A DNA stretch of 64,000 bases from Myxococcus fulvus. GTDB lineage: Bacteria > Myxococcota > Myxococcia > Myxococcales > Myxococcaceae. Under the pieces are notes generated by a model that saw nothing but the letters and a program-made list of their open reading frames with translations, made no database searches and was not told where the DNA came from. A program made the position numbers and the translations under genes. The stretch is from positions 1 through 64,000 of the forward strand of contig NZ_FOIB01000018.1 of the NCBI RefSeq assembly GCF_900111765.1. Direction: 5' to 3'. This document shows positions 51,495 to 60,400 of this stretch, piece by piece (the first letter of the stretch is position 1; the number at the start of each line of letters is the position of its first letter).

Positions 51495-52652
51495 TCAGGC
51501 GCTGAGGGCGCGCACCCGGGCCGCGAGGTTCTGCGTGAAGAGGCGGTAGATGCGCAGCGCCGCGGCCTCGTGCGTGTCCAGGTAGTGCTCGAAGGCCGTG
51601 CGGCTGATGCGCAGCGCGCGCACGGCCGTGCGGGCCCGCACGTGCGCGGATACTGGCGCGTCCTGCACCAGGGAGATCTCCCCGAGATACTCCCCCGGCC
51701 CCAGCGAGTTGAGCAACCTTGCGTCCGACTCCGGGCCGCTGAAGACGTCCACCGTCCCCTCCATCAAGACGAGCAGCGCCACGCCGGGCTCCCCTTTCTC
51801 CAGCACGATGGAGTCCTGCGCGAGCACGACCTGCCGGGCCTGCCGGTAGAGGTCCTTCATGTCCTCCAGCGACAGCTCGCTGAAGATGGGGATGGCCTTG
51901 AGGAAGCGATACCCGTTGGCCACGGGCGTGGTGGAGGGCGTGTTGCGACGACCGAGCACCGCCTCCGCCTCCGCGTTCATGCCCATGCGACGCAACAGGC
52001 GCGCGCGCTCGGTCACCATCGCCGGCTCGGCCCGCGCCACGTCGGAGCTGGTCAGCGCGTCCACCAGCACCGCGAGCGCGCGGTGCGTGAAGCCCTCGAC
52101 GTCCAGCAGCCGGCACATGCGCAGCACGGCCTCGATGTAGCGCGGGTCCTCGGGCGTCACGCCGCCCAGGGTCTCCACCTCCGCGTGGGGCTGACCGAGC
52201 TCGCGGTAGAGGTCCGCCGCGTCGAAGGGCCGCTTGAGGCGCACCAGGCACTGCGCCATGGACTCACGCGCACCCAGGCCGCGGTACACCTCCAGCGCGC
52301 GCTCCAGGGCCCCCGCGCGCTCGAAGGCCGACGCGGCGCGCTCCGACTCACCCGCGCGCAGCCATGCCTCCGCCGCCTCCAGGTACTGGCCGCTCTGGAC
52401 GTAGAGGTCGGCGGCCGCGGCGTCGTCACCGCTGCCGTCCATCAACCGCGCGGCGCCCAGGAAGTCCCGGGCGCGTCGCAGCACCTCCACCAACCCGCGT
52501 CGCTCCTTCACCGGCCCCTGCGCGGCCTGCTTGCGCAGTCGCTCGCGCTGGGAGGCGCCCAGCTCCTCGTAGAGCTGCGCGGCCTGCTCCGTGTCCTCCA
52601 GCTCCACCAACGACCGCACGGCGCGCAACGCCCCTTCTGCATCCGTCCCCAT
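51495..52652 (-). CDS. Helical-repeat protein with C-terminal cNMP-binding-like domain
   Basis: A 385-residue protein from the ATG at 52652, with GGGGGGAG six bases upstream. The N-terminal 230 residues are tandem helical pairs, TPR-like (AAADLYVQSGQYLEAAEAWL, ALEVYRGLGARESMAQCLV, PFDAADLYRELGQ). The C-terminal domain (about 245-372) has the Crp/cyclic-nucleotide pattern, with LEKGEPGVALLVLMEGTVDVF and LGPGEYLGEISLVQDAPVSAHVRA. The Arg that normally contacts the cyclic phosphate (as in PRSA) is Val here, so cAMP or cGMP binding is doubtful. There is no DNA-binding domain, so it is not a Crp-type regulator. The AraC gene is divergent. Confidence 0.82.
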   Translation of the reverse strand: MGTDAEGALRAVRSLVELEDTEQAAQLYEELGASQRERLRKQAAQGPVKERRGLVEVLRRARDFLGAARLMDGSGDDAAAADLYVQSGQYLEAAEAWLRAGESERAASAFERAGALERALEVYRGLGARESMAQCLVRLKRPFDAADLYRELGQPHAEVETLGGVTPEDPRYIEAVLRMCRLLDVEGFTHRALAVLVDALTSSDVARAEPAMVTERARLLRRMGMNAEAEAVLGRRNTPSTTPVANGYRFLKAIPIFSELSLEDMKDLYRQARQVVLAQDSIVLEKGEPGVALLVLMEGTVDVFSGPESDARLLNSLGPGEYLGEISLVQDAPVSAHVRARTAVRALRISRTAFEHYLDTHEAAALRIYRLFTQNLAARVRALSA

Positions 52653-52835
52653 GCGTGCTCCCCCCACGCGAAGCCCCACTGTGGCTCCTGGCATGTCTCA
52701 TCCTCCGGCCCGGTTGGCCGCCAGAAAAGGCCCGGTTCGACGCTTTGTATCGCGACGCCACCGACTGACACGACGCCCCATACCTCGTACAGGCCTTAAA
52801 CGTGAGATAGAAAGCATCCAGCCAGACAACATCCC

Positions 52836-53666
52836 ATGCCCCGCGCGCGGCCCATCACCGTCTCGACCTGGACGCCCGCCGGAGCCCCGGGGGTCCAGGT
52901 CCTCCGAGTAGAGGATGACACCCGGCTGTGGACAGGCCACGCCACCGCCTACGGACTCACCGTGACGTACTCGGGCGCCTTCGACTTCTGGTATCGCCAG
53001 CGCGTCTGGACCCACGGCCCCGGCCCCAGGCTCAAGCTCAAGGAGCCCGGCGAGGTGCACCGCGACGAGCGGATCCACGCCCCCGTCACCGCGCAGTCCA
53101 TCACCCTGGCCCCCGCGCTCGTGGAGGAGGCGGCGCGGCAGCTCGGCCTCGCCGCGGCACCCCACCTGACCCACGCCGTGAGCCACGGACACGGGCGCAC
53201 GGAGGCCACCGCGCTCGCGCTCCACGAGGCCCTGGCCCGGAGGACACCCGACTCGCTCGAGCGCGACAGCCTGCTCGCGCAGACACTGGAGGCGCTGCTC
53301 TCCGAATACGCGGAGACCCGCCCCAGGCTGTCTCGCGCCACGCACCGCCCCGCCGTGTCTCGCGCGCGGGACTTCCTGCAGGCCAGCTACACGCGCAACG
53401 TGGACCTGGAGTCGCTCGCGGCGAGCGTGGGGCTCAACAAGTTCCATCTGCTGCGGGTGTTCCGGGCGGAGCTGGGCCTGCCACCCCATGAGTATGTGAC
53501 GCACCTGCGCGTCTCGCGCGCGAAGGCGCTGCTCACCCAGGGGCTCTCCGCGAGCACCGTCGCCGTGGAGGTGGGCCTCTATGACCAGAGCCAGCTCAAC
53601 CGGCACTTCGGACGCATCGTCGGAATGACACCCGGCCAGTACGCGCGCGCGATGCGACGTCAATAA
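52836..53666 (+). CDS. AraC-family transcriptional regulator
   Basis: A 276-residue protein. The N-terminal 160 residues resemble the AraC-type ligand-sensing cupin (WTHGPGPRLKLKEPGEVHRDE, FDFWYRQRVW). The C-terminal part (about 170-275) has the double helix-turn-helix: DLESLAASVGLNKFHLLRVFRAELG, HEYVTHLRVSRAKALL and VAVEVGLYDQSQLNRHFGRIVGMTPGQY. It probably binds an effector and activates genes nearby, and the metallo-hydrolase that follows 98 bases downstream is a candidate target. The effector cannot be read from sequence. Confidence 0.9.
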   Translation: MPRARPITVSTWTPAGAPGVQVLRVEDDTRLWTGHATAYGLTVTYSGAFDFWYRQRVWTHGPGPRLKLKEPGEVHRDERIHAPVTAQSITLAPALVEEAARQLGLAAAPHLTHAVSHGHGRTEATALALHEALARRTPDSLERDSLLAQTLEALLSEYAETRPRLSRATHRPAVSRARDFLQASYTRNVDLESLAASVGLNKFHLLRVFRAELGLPPHEYVTHLRVSRAKALLTQGLSASTVAVEVGLYDQSQLNRHFGRIVGMTPGQYARAMRRQ

Positions 53667-53764
53667 CGCCCAAGCACGTCCCCTGCCCTCGCCCCTATTG
53701 CTCGGTGCCTCCGACACGTGGGCTCGCGTGACTGTCCACGCGCCCGCTCCACCGAGGAACACCG

Positions 53765-54604
53765 ATGCATCGCTCGCGCGCATTCGCTTCCCCCCTGCTG
53801 ACGTCCCTGCTGCTCGTGGCGACAGCGCCCCTGGCCCACGCCTCTTCCACGAACGCCCCGTCGAAAGGATCTCCCATACGCGCCACGTCGACGGCGAGAG
53901 CCACCAAGGCCCTCCCCGCGATTCAAGTCACCTGGCTCGGCCACGCCGCGTTCGAGGTGCGCTCCCCCGGAGGCACCCGGCTGCTCATCGACCCGTGGCT
54001 GAAGGAGAACCCGAGCACTCCCACGGCGTGGAAGGACCTCGCGCGCTTCGCCCAGGAGAAACCCGCCGCCATCCTGGTGACGCATGCCCATGGGGACCAC
54101 GCCAGTGATGTCCCCGAGCTGGCGCGCGTGACGGGGGCGCTCGTGGTCACCACCGGCGAGCACCTGCGCGCGATGAAGATTCCCGAGCCCCAGCAGTACA
54201 GCGTCAACGTGGGCGGAGGCTTCCTCGTGGGCGACATCCAGGTGCACGCGGTGCCCGCCATGCACTCGACGGAGCCCGGGGGCAGGCCGCTGGGCTACGT
54301 GCTCACCTTCGCGGATGGACGTTCGCTCTATCACACGGGTGACACGTGGCTCTTCGGCGACATGTCCCTCATCCAGGAGCTCTTCCATCCGGACATCCTC
54401 CTGCTCGCGACCGGAGGTGGCAGATGGGCGATGGGACCGGACGCCGCGGCGCTCGCCGTGCGCAAGTACTTCCGTCCGTCGCTCATCATCCCCATGCACT
54501 ACGGCACCTTCGAGCCCCTCTCCACCGAGGCCCAGGTCCGCGCCGCGTTCCAGGCAGACCGCCGCGTGCGGTTCCTCACGCCCGGCGAGCAGACCGCCCT
54601 CTGA
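53765..54604 (+). CDS. Exported metallo-beta-lactamase-fold hydrolase (UPF0173/UlaG-like)
   Basis: A 279-residue protein with a signal peptide (MHRSRAFASPLLTSLLLVATAPLAHA). The mature part has the metal-binding THAHGDHASD motif, a second His in PAMHSTEPGG, HTGDTWLFG and PMHYGTFEP. This set is typical of MBL-fold proteins of the UPF0173 type, zinc- or metal-dependent hydrolases of uncertain substrate. It is unusual in being exported, since most UPF0173 proteins are cytoplasmic. It ends six bases before the convergent TetR gene's stop. Confidence 0.87.
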   Translation: MHRSRAFASPLLTSLLLVATAPLAHASSTNAPSKGSPIRATSTARATKALPAIQVTWLGHAAFEVRSPGGTRLLIDPWLKENPSTPTAWKDLARFAQEKPAAILVTHAHGDHASDVPELARVTGALVVTTGEHLRAMKIPEPQQYSVNVGGGFLVGDIQVHAVPAMHSTEPGGRPLGYVLTFADGRSLYHTGDTWLFGDMSLIQELFHPDILLLATGGGRWAMGPDAAALAVRKYFRPSLIIPMHYGTFEPLSTEAQVRAAFQADRRVRFLTPGEQTAL

Positions 54605-54610
54605 CGACGC

Positions 54611-55345
54611 TCAACGACGGGGCCGCGTGCTCGGGCGACGTCGAGGCTTCGGGGTGCCTCGACGCGCCTGGCTCCGAGTCCCGCGACGCGCTGGCGCCTT
54701 GCCGCTCCCGGGCCCGTCGACACTCGACAGCACCAGCTGCTTCAGCAGCGCGTACACCGGCCCCGGGTCGAACTTCGGATCCAACAGCGCCTGGAGCGCC
54801 AGTCCGTCGAAGCACGACTTGATGATGACGGCGTAGTGGTGGTCCAGGGGCTCGGGGCGCGAGGCCTCCCCGCCCCGATAGCGCGCCACCGTGCGGGCCA
54901 CCTCCAGGTCTCCCTCCGCCTGCAGCTCGGCGACCGCGGAGGTGAGCTCCGCGTTGCGCAGCCCCAACGCGAACAGCTCGTAGCGCAGCCGGAACTGCTC
55001 GGGTGACGCGCGCAGGTGGCGCTCGCCCCACGCGAAGCTGGTGTCCGCCAGGTCCTCCAGCGGCGTCTCGTCCCGCAGCTTCTTGAGCTCCGCCACGTAC
55101 TGCGCGCTGTGCGCGCGCGTGACGGCGAGCAGCAACGCGTCCTTGCTGCCGAAGTAGTAGTGCACCAAGCCCTGGTTCACCCCGGCCACGCGCGCCACCT
55201 CCTTCACCGTCGTCGCGTCGTAGCCCCGCTCCGCCAACACGCGCGAGCTGGCGGCGATGAGCCGCTCCCGGGCATCCGGCTCTCCCGTGAGCGCCGGCTC
55301 CGGCGGAGGGGACGAAGGCTTCTTCGGGCTGCGTGGACGGGCCAT
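54611..55345 (-). CDS. TetR-family repressor with Arg-rich C-terminal tail
   Basis: A 244-residue protein from the ATG at 55345 (GGGAG upstream). Residues about 22-80 hold the TetR helix-turn-helix: RERLIAASSRVLAERGYDATTVKEVARVAG, then VNQGLVHYYFGSKDALLLAV. The rest is the helical effector-binding domain. The last 30 residues are very basic (KAPARRGTRSQARRG, RRRPSTRPRR), which is unusual for TetR. It is divergent from an efflux operon, and palindromes lie between them, so it probably represses itself and the pump and is released by a pump substrate. Confidence 0.92.
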   Translation of the reverse strand: MARPRSPKKPSSPPPEPALTGEPDARERLIAASSRVLAERGYDATTVKEVARVAGVNQGLVHYYFGSKDALLLAVTRAHSAQYVAELKKLRDETPLEDLADTSFAWGERHLRASPEQFRLRYELFALGLRNAELTSAVAELQAEGDLEVARTVARYRGGEASRPEPLDHHYAVIIKSCFDGLALQALLDPKFDPGPVYALLKQLVLSSVDGPGSGKAPARRGTRSQARRGTPKPRRRPSTRPRR

Positions 55346-55408
55346 CTGTCTCCCATAGGACGCCACACACCTACCCGCAAGCACCCCGATGCCGCCCGCC
55401 CGGTCGCC

Positions 55409-55437
55409 TTGACATCCCCCGGACGCAGCCTTAGTTA
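55409..55437 (+). promoter_or_regulatory. Promoter-like sequence of the efflux operon
   Basis: A consensus TTGACA -35 box (55409-55414) with a weak -10-like TAGTTA (55432-55437) at 17-base spacing. The palindromes that follow overlap or directly adjoin the -10 box, as expected for a repressed promoter. The -10 match is poor. Confidence 0.5.
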
Positions 55438-55450
55438 GTCGTGTAACTAA
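55431..55450. promoter_or_regulatory. Probable TetR operator 1
   Basis: TTAGTTA (55431-55437) and TAACTAA (55444-55450) form a perfect 7-base inverted repeat with a 6-base spacer. It overlaps the -10 region between the TetR gene and the efflux operon. Confidence 0.65.
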
Positions 55451-55451
55451 A

Positions 55452-55467
55452 TTAGTCGAACGACTAA
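55452..55467. promoter_or_regulatory. Probable TetR operator 2
   Basis: TTAGTCG (55452-55458) and CGACTAA (55461-55467) form a perfect 7-base inverted repeat around AA, one base after operator 1. The TTAG/CTAA ends are shared with operator 1, suggesting one protein binds both. Confidence 0.65.
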
Positions 55468-55484
55468 AAACACGGGAGCGCGAG

Positions 55485-56117
55485 ATGAAGGTCCAGTCGA
55501 AGGGAGTCCTGGCAGGAGTGCTGGTGGCGACGGTGTTGGTGGGTGCACCGGCGCTGGCGGACGACGCGGGCGAGCTGATTCCGTCGCGGGAGCGGGAGCG
55601 TCGGGGCTCGGTGCTGCTGGAGCTGCAGCCGCCCGCGCTGGACGCGTCGATGTACGGCGTGCGGCTGGACATCTCGCCCAGGTTCGATGGGCCGTTCTCC
55701 TTCGGACTCATGGCGCGCGCGGGCCAGTGGGGCAACGCGGTGGGCGTGCGCACGCGCTTCGAGGGGGCGGAGCTGGGCGAGGTGAAGCTCAACTACGCGG
55801 TGGGCGCGGACGCGCGCTACACGGTGACGACGTTCGCGAACGGCACGCTGCGACCCTTCGTCGGGCTGACGGCGGGCTTCGAGGAGTTCGTGGCGCGCAC
55901 GGGCAAGGGGCCCTCGCAGAGCACGAGCACGGCGGCGTTCGTGGAGCCCGCGGTGGGCCTCATGTGGCGGCCGGGCGCGGGGCGGCTGGGCCTGACGGCG
56001 CGCGGAGGCCCGGGCTTCACCTTCACGGACGTGCGCACGCTGCGCATCTCGAATGGTGAACTGAAGCTGCGGCAGGTCTACCCGACAGCGTCGCTCGGCC
56101 TGCTCGTCGTCCTCTGA
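55485..56117 (+). CDS. Small outer-membrane beta-barrel-like protein
   Basis: A 210-residue protein with a clear signal peptide (MKVQSKGVLAGVLVATVLVGAPALA) and GGGAG upstream. The mature part has alternating strands with aromatic girdle residues (GVRLDISPRFDGPFSFGLMARAGQWG, YTVTTFANGTLRPFVGLTAGFEEF, LGLTARGGPGFTFTD) and ends in a hydrophobic terminal strand. An 8-strand barrel or similar is inferred. It is the first gene after the operators and before the RND adaptor. It is far too small to be a TolC-type channel. Confidence 0.75.
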   Translation: MKVQSKGVLAGVLVATVLVGAPALADDAGELIPSRERERRGSVLLELQPPALDASMYGVRLDISPRFDGPFSFGLMARAGQWGNAVGVRTRFEGAELGEVKLNYAVGADARYTVTTFANGTLRPFVGLTAGFEEFVARTGKGPSQSTSTAAFVEPAVGLMWRPGAGRLGLTARGGPGFTFTDVRTLRISNGELKLRQVYPTASLGLLVVL

Positions 56118-56283
56118 GCATCCGACGGCCCACCGTGTCGGGCGCGTGACAGGCAAGGCCCACCCCGTCGTGCCCACCCCCTGAGTCCCTTCTTCATCGT
56201 GGTGAGCTTTCCCTCGGACGGCCCCGAATCCCGGGCGCCGTCCTTCACGTCGTCGCTTCCGACGCGTCGCTGGAGTCCGTCTC

Positions 56284-57411
56284 ATGAGGACGTCGTTCCT
56301 GGCCCTCACGCTCGCCCTGGGCGCCCTGCTCGGGCTCGCCTGCGGGCGCTCCCCTCCCCCGCCCGCGCCTCCCACCGCCGTGCGCATCGCCACCGTGGGC
56401 CGCGCCGGGACGACGGCGGATGCGCGCTTCTCCGCGGAGATCCAGCCCGCCACGCGCGTGGACCTGGCCTTCAAGGTCGGCGGCTACGTGGAGTCCATCG
56501 CGAAGGTGAAGGACGTGGACGGACGCCCCCGCCTCATCCAGGAGGGCGACGCCGTGCGCGAGGGCATGGAGCTGGCCGCGCTGCGCAAGACGGACTACTC
56601 GCAGAAGCTCACCGAGGCCCGCGCGGCGCTCTCCCAGGCCCGCGCCGCCGAGGAGCAGGCGCGCATCAACTTCGAGCGCACGACGAAGCTCGTGGCCGCG
56701 GAGGTGTCCACGCCCGCGCAGCTCGACGCCGCCCGCACGCAGAAGGACAGCGCCGTCGGCGCCTCGGCCGTCGCGCAGGCCCGCGTGGATGAAGCGCGCA
56801 CGGCGCTCGAGGACACCCAGCTGCGCTCGCCGCTCTCCGGCGTGGTGCTCAAGCGCACCGTGGAGGTGGGCGTCCTGGCCGCGCCGGGCACCGTCGCCTT
56901 CTCCGTGGCGGAGACGCGCAGCGTCCGCGTGGTGTTCGGCGTCCCGGACACGCTCCTGCCCAGCGTCCGGCTCGGCGCGCCCCAGGCCGTCATCACCCAG
57001 GCATTCCCCGGGCAGCGCTTCGAGGGGCGCATCTCCCGCATCGCGCCCTCCGCGGACCCCAAGAGCCGCGTGTTCGCCGTGGAGGTCTCCATCCCCAACG
57101 AGGACCAGCGACTCAAGCCCGGCATGGTGGCCGCGCTGTCGCTGCGCGACGGAGGCTCCGCCCGACTCCAGCCAGAGCTGCTCGTGCCGCTGTCCTCCAT
57201 CGTCCGCGCGCCCGGCAAGCCGGACGGGTTCGCCGTCTTCGTGTTCCAGCAGCAGGACGGCGAGTCACGAGTGCGCGCCCGCGAGGTGGAGCTGGGCGAG
57301 TACCTGGGCAACGTCATCCCGGTGCGCAAGGGGCTGGAGGCCGGTGAGCGCATCGTCGTCACCGGCGCCAGCCTCCTGTCCGATGGCGAGGCGGTGGAGG
57401 TGATTCCGTGA
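56284..57411 (+). CDS. RND periplasmic adaptor (HlyD family) lipoprotein
   Basis: A 375-residue protein. The N-terminal signal (MRTSFLALTLALGALLGLAC) ends in a cysteine, so it is a likely lipoprotein. Family features: FSAEIQPATRVDLAFKVGGYVESI (lipoyl-like half), a long helical hairpin about 95-160 (EARAALSQARAAEEQARINFERT), DTQLRSPLSGVVLKRTVEVGVLA, then the beta-barrel VRVVFGVPDTLLPSVRLG and a membrane-proximal end. It joins the inner-membrane pump to an outer-membrane exit. Its stop TGA overlaps the pump's GTG by four bases (GTGA), so the two are translationally coupled. Confidence 0.93.
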   Translation: MRTSFLALTLALGALLGLACGRSPPPPAPPTAVRIATVGRAGTTADARFSAEIQPATRVDLAFKVGGYVESIAKVKDVDGRPRLIQEGDAVREGMELAALRKTDYSQKLTEARAALSQARAAEEQARINFERTTKLVAAEVSTPAQLDAARTQKDSAVGASAVAQARVDEARTALEDTQLRSPLSGVVLKRTVEVGVLAAPGTVAFSVAETRSVRVVFGVPDTLLPSVRLGAPQAVITQAFPGQRFEGRISRIAPSADPKSRVFAVEVSIPNEDQRLKPGMVAALSLRDGGSARLQPELLVPLSSIVRAPGKPDGFAVFVFQQQDGESRVRAREVELGEYLGNVIPVRKGLEAGERIVVTGASLLSDGEAVEVIP

Positions 57412-60400
57412 CGCCCGAGCAGGCGGAGCAGGCGGAACGGGAGCGCGACGAAGCGCTGGTACGGCACAAGCACAACACCGCGCGCTACTTCACGGAGAAG
57501 CGGCAGGTGGCCTGGGTGTTCCTGGCCTTCACGCTGGTGTGGGGCGTCTACGGCTACTTCAAGATGCCCAAGGCGAAGGACCCGGTCATCGCCGTGCGCG
57601 TCGCGGTGGCCACGTGCCTGTGGCCCGGCGCGGAGGCGGAGAAGATTGAGCAGCTGGTCACCCGCCGCATCGAGCAGAAGATCTCCGAGAACGCCAGCGT
57701 CGAGAAGATCGAGTCCATCAGTCGCACCAGCCTGTCCGTCGTCTACGTCACCCTGAAGGAGGACGTCGCGGACCGGGCCAAGGAGTTCGACGACATCCAG
57801 GGGCGGCTCGACACGATTCGCGACCTGCCGAGCGGCGCCGGGCCGGTGCAGTTCCTCAAGGACTTCGGCGACACCGCGACGCTGATGCTCACGGTGGCCA
57901 GTCCCCCGGCGAACGACGTGGAGCTGGAGCTGCGCTCGCGCGCCGTCGCCCGCGCCATCGAGGACGTGCGCGCGTCCGCCTCCTCTTCCGAACCCCGGGC
58001 CACGGTGGTGGTGAGCTTCCCGCCCTCCATCAACGCGACGTCCATGCAGCGCCTGGGAGACCAGGCCCTGCGCTTCTTCGACGCCCTGCCCGAGACGGAT
58101 GACGCTCACTTCATCCAGAGCCCCGGCTTCATCGGCGTGGACATGGCCACGTCCCTGGACGACGACACGCTGCTGCGACACCTGCGCGCCTTCGCCCAGG
58201 ACCACCTGAGCCTGTCCGAGCTGCACCCCGACGTGTGGCGCCCCATCATCGTCCGCGACCCGAAGGACGTCCGCGCCCGGCTGACGGCGAACGCCGGAGA
58301 CCGCTACAGCCACCGGCAGCTCGACGACTTCACCGACACGATTCAGCGACACCTCCAGCGACTGCCCGTCGTCTCCAAGGTCACCCGCACGGGCGTGCTG
58401 CCGGAGAAGATCTTCCTGGAGTACTCGCAGGAGCGCCTCGCCTCCTACGGCGTCCAGGCCTCGGGGCTCGCGAACCTCATCTCCGCGCGCAACATCACCG
58501 CGCCCGGCGGCATCCTGGAGATGGGTGGCAAGAGCATCACCATCGACCCGTCGGGCGAGCTGTCCAGCGAGCGCGAGCTGGGCGACATCGTCGCCACCAC
58601 GAGCACCAACGGCACGCCGGTGTACCTGCGCGACATGGTGGACGTGCGCCGCGACTACCAGAGCCCGCCGCGCTTCCTGAACTACCTGGACGCACGCAAC
58701 GCCCAGGGCGAGTTCGTCCGCAACCGCGCCATCACCCTCGCCGTCAACATGCGCCAGGGCGAGCAGATCGACACCTTCGGCCACAGCGTGAGCGAGGAGC
58801 TGGCGCACGTCCAGCGGCTCCTGCCCGAGGACCTGGTCATCCGCCGCACCTCGGACCAGCCGCTCCAGGTGAAGGAGAACGTGGACCTGTTCATGTCCTC
58901 GCTCTACGAGGCCATCATCCTGGTGGTGCTCGTCGCGCTCATCGGTTTCTGGGAGTGGCGGACGGCGCTGCTCCTGGCCCTGTCCATCCCCATCACCCTG
59001 GCGATGACCTTCGGGCTGATGCACGTGTTCGGCGTGGACCTGCAGCAGATCTCCATCGCGTCGCTCATCATCGCGCTGGGCCTGCTGGTGGATGACCCCG
59101 TCGTGGCCAGCGACGCCATCAAGCGCTCGCTGTCCATGGGCTGGAAGCCGCGCATCGCCGCGTGGCTCGGTCCCACGAAGCTGGCCACCGCCATCCTCTT
59201 CGCAACCCTCACCAACATCGCCGCCTACCTGCCCTTCCTCACGCTGCCGGGGGACACGGGCAAGTTCATCCGCACTCTGCCCATCGTCCTCACGCTGTCC
59301 CTGGTCGCCTCGCGCGTCGTCTCCATGACGTTCATCCCGCTGCTGGGCTCCGCCATCCTCCGCGCGCCCGCGGCCCAGACGCCCGCGTCGGAACAGAAGA
59401 CGTCGGGCTTCGCCCGGAGGTACCAGCAGGTCGTCGGCTGGGCCATCGACCACCGCCTGCTCGTCGTCGGCGTGGCGCTGCTCGTGCTCATCGTGGGCGC
59501 GCTCGTGGGCAGCCGCGTCCGCTCCGCCTTCTTCCCCAAGGACCTGTCCTATCTGTCCTACGTGGACGTCTGGCTGCCCGAGGACGCCACCCTCACCGCG
59601 ACGCGCGACACCGCGAGGGAGGCCACCCGCATCCTCCAGGAGGTGGCCGAGGAGTACGGCAAGGCCCACCCGAGCGACGGCAAGCCACGCCAGGTGCTCG
59701 AATCGGTCACGGAGTTCATCGGCGGCGGCGGTCCCCGGTTCTGGTTCTCCGTGGCACCCGAGCTCCAGCAGCTCAACTACGCGCAGCTGGTCATCCAGGT
59801 CCGCGACAAGGAGGACACCCGCATGCTGGTGCCCTTGTTCCAGGACGCGCTGTCACGCCGCATCGCCGGGGCACGTATCGACGTGCGCGAGCTGGAGACG
59901 GGCAAGCCCGTGGGCATCCCCGTGTCCATCCGCGTGTCCGGCGAGGACATCGCCGTGCTGCGCGACATCGCCGAGCAGGCCAAGGCCATCTTCCGCTCCG
60001 TTCCCGGCACCGCGCGCACGCGCGATGACTGGGGCAGCGACACGTTCTCCGTGAAGCTGGAGGTGGACCCGGACCGGGCCAACCTCGCGGGCGTCACCAA
60101 CCTGGACGTGGCCACGTCCTCCGCCTCGGCGATGAACGGCATGACGGTGGGCCAGCTGCGCGAGGGCATCCATCAAATCGACATCGTCGCCCGGCTCCGC
60201 GCCGAGGAGCGCGCCCAACTGGGTGACATCGAGAACCTGTACATCAGCTCGCGCAGCGGACCCCAGAAGGTGCCCCTGCGGCAGGTCTCCCGCGTCGCCT
60301 ACTCGCTCCAGACGGAGAAGATCCGCCGCCGCAACCAGTTCCGCACCATCACCATCTCCACGTTTCCGCAGCAGGGCGTGCTCGCCTCGGAGGTCTTGAA

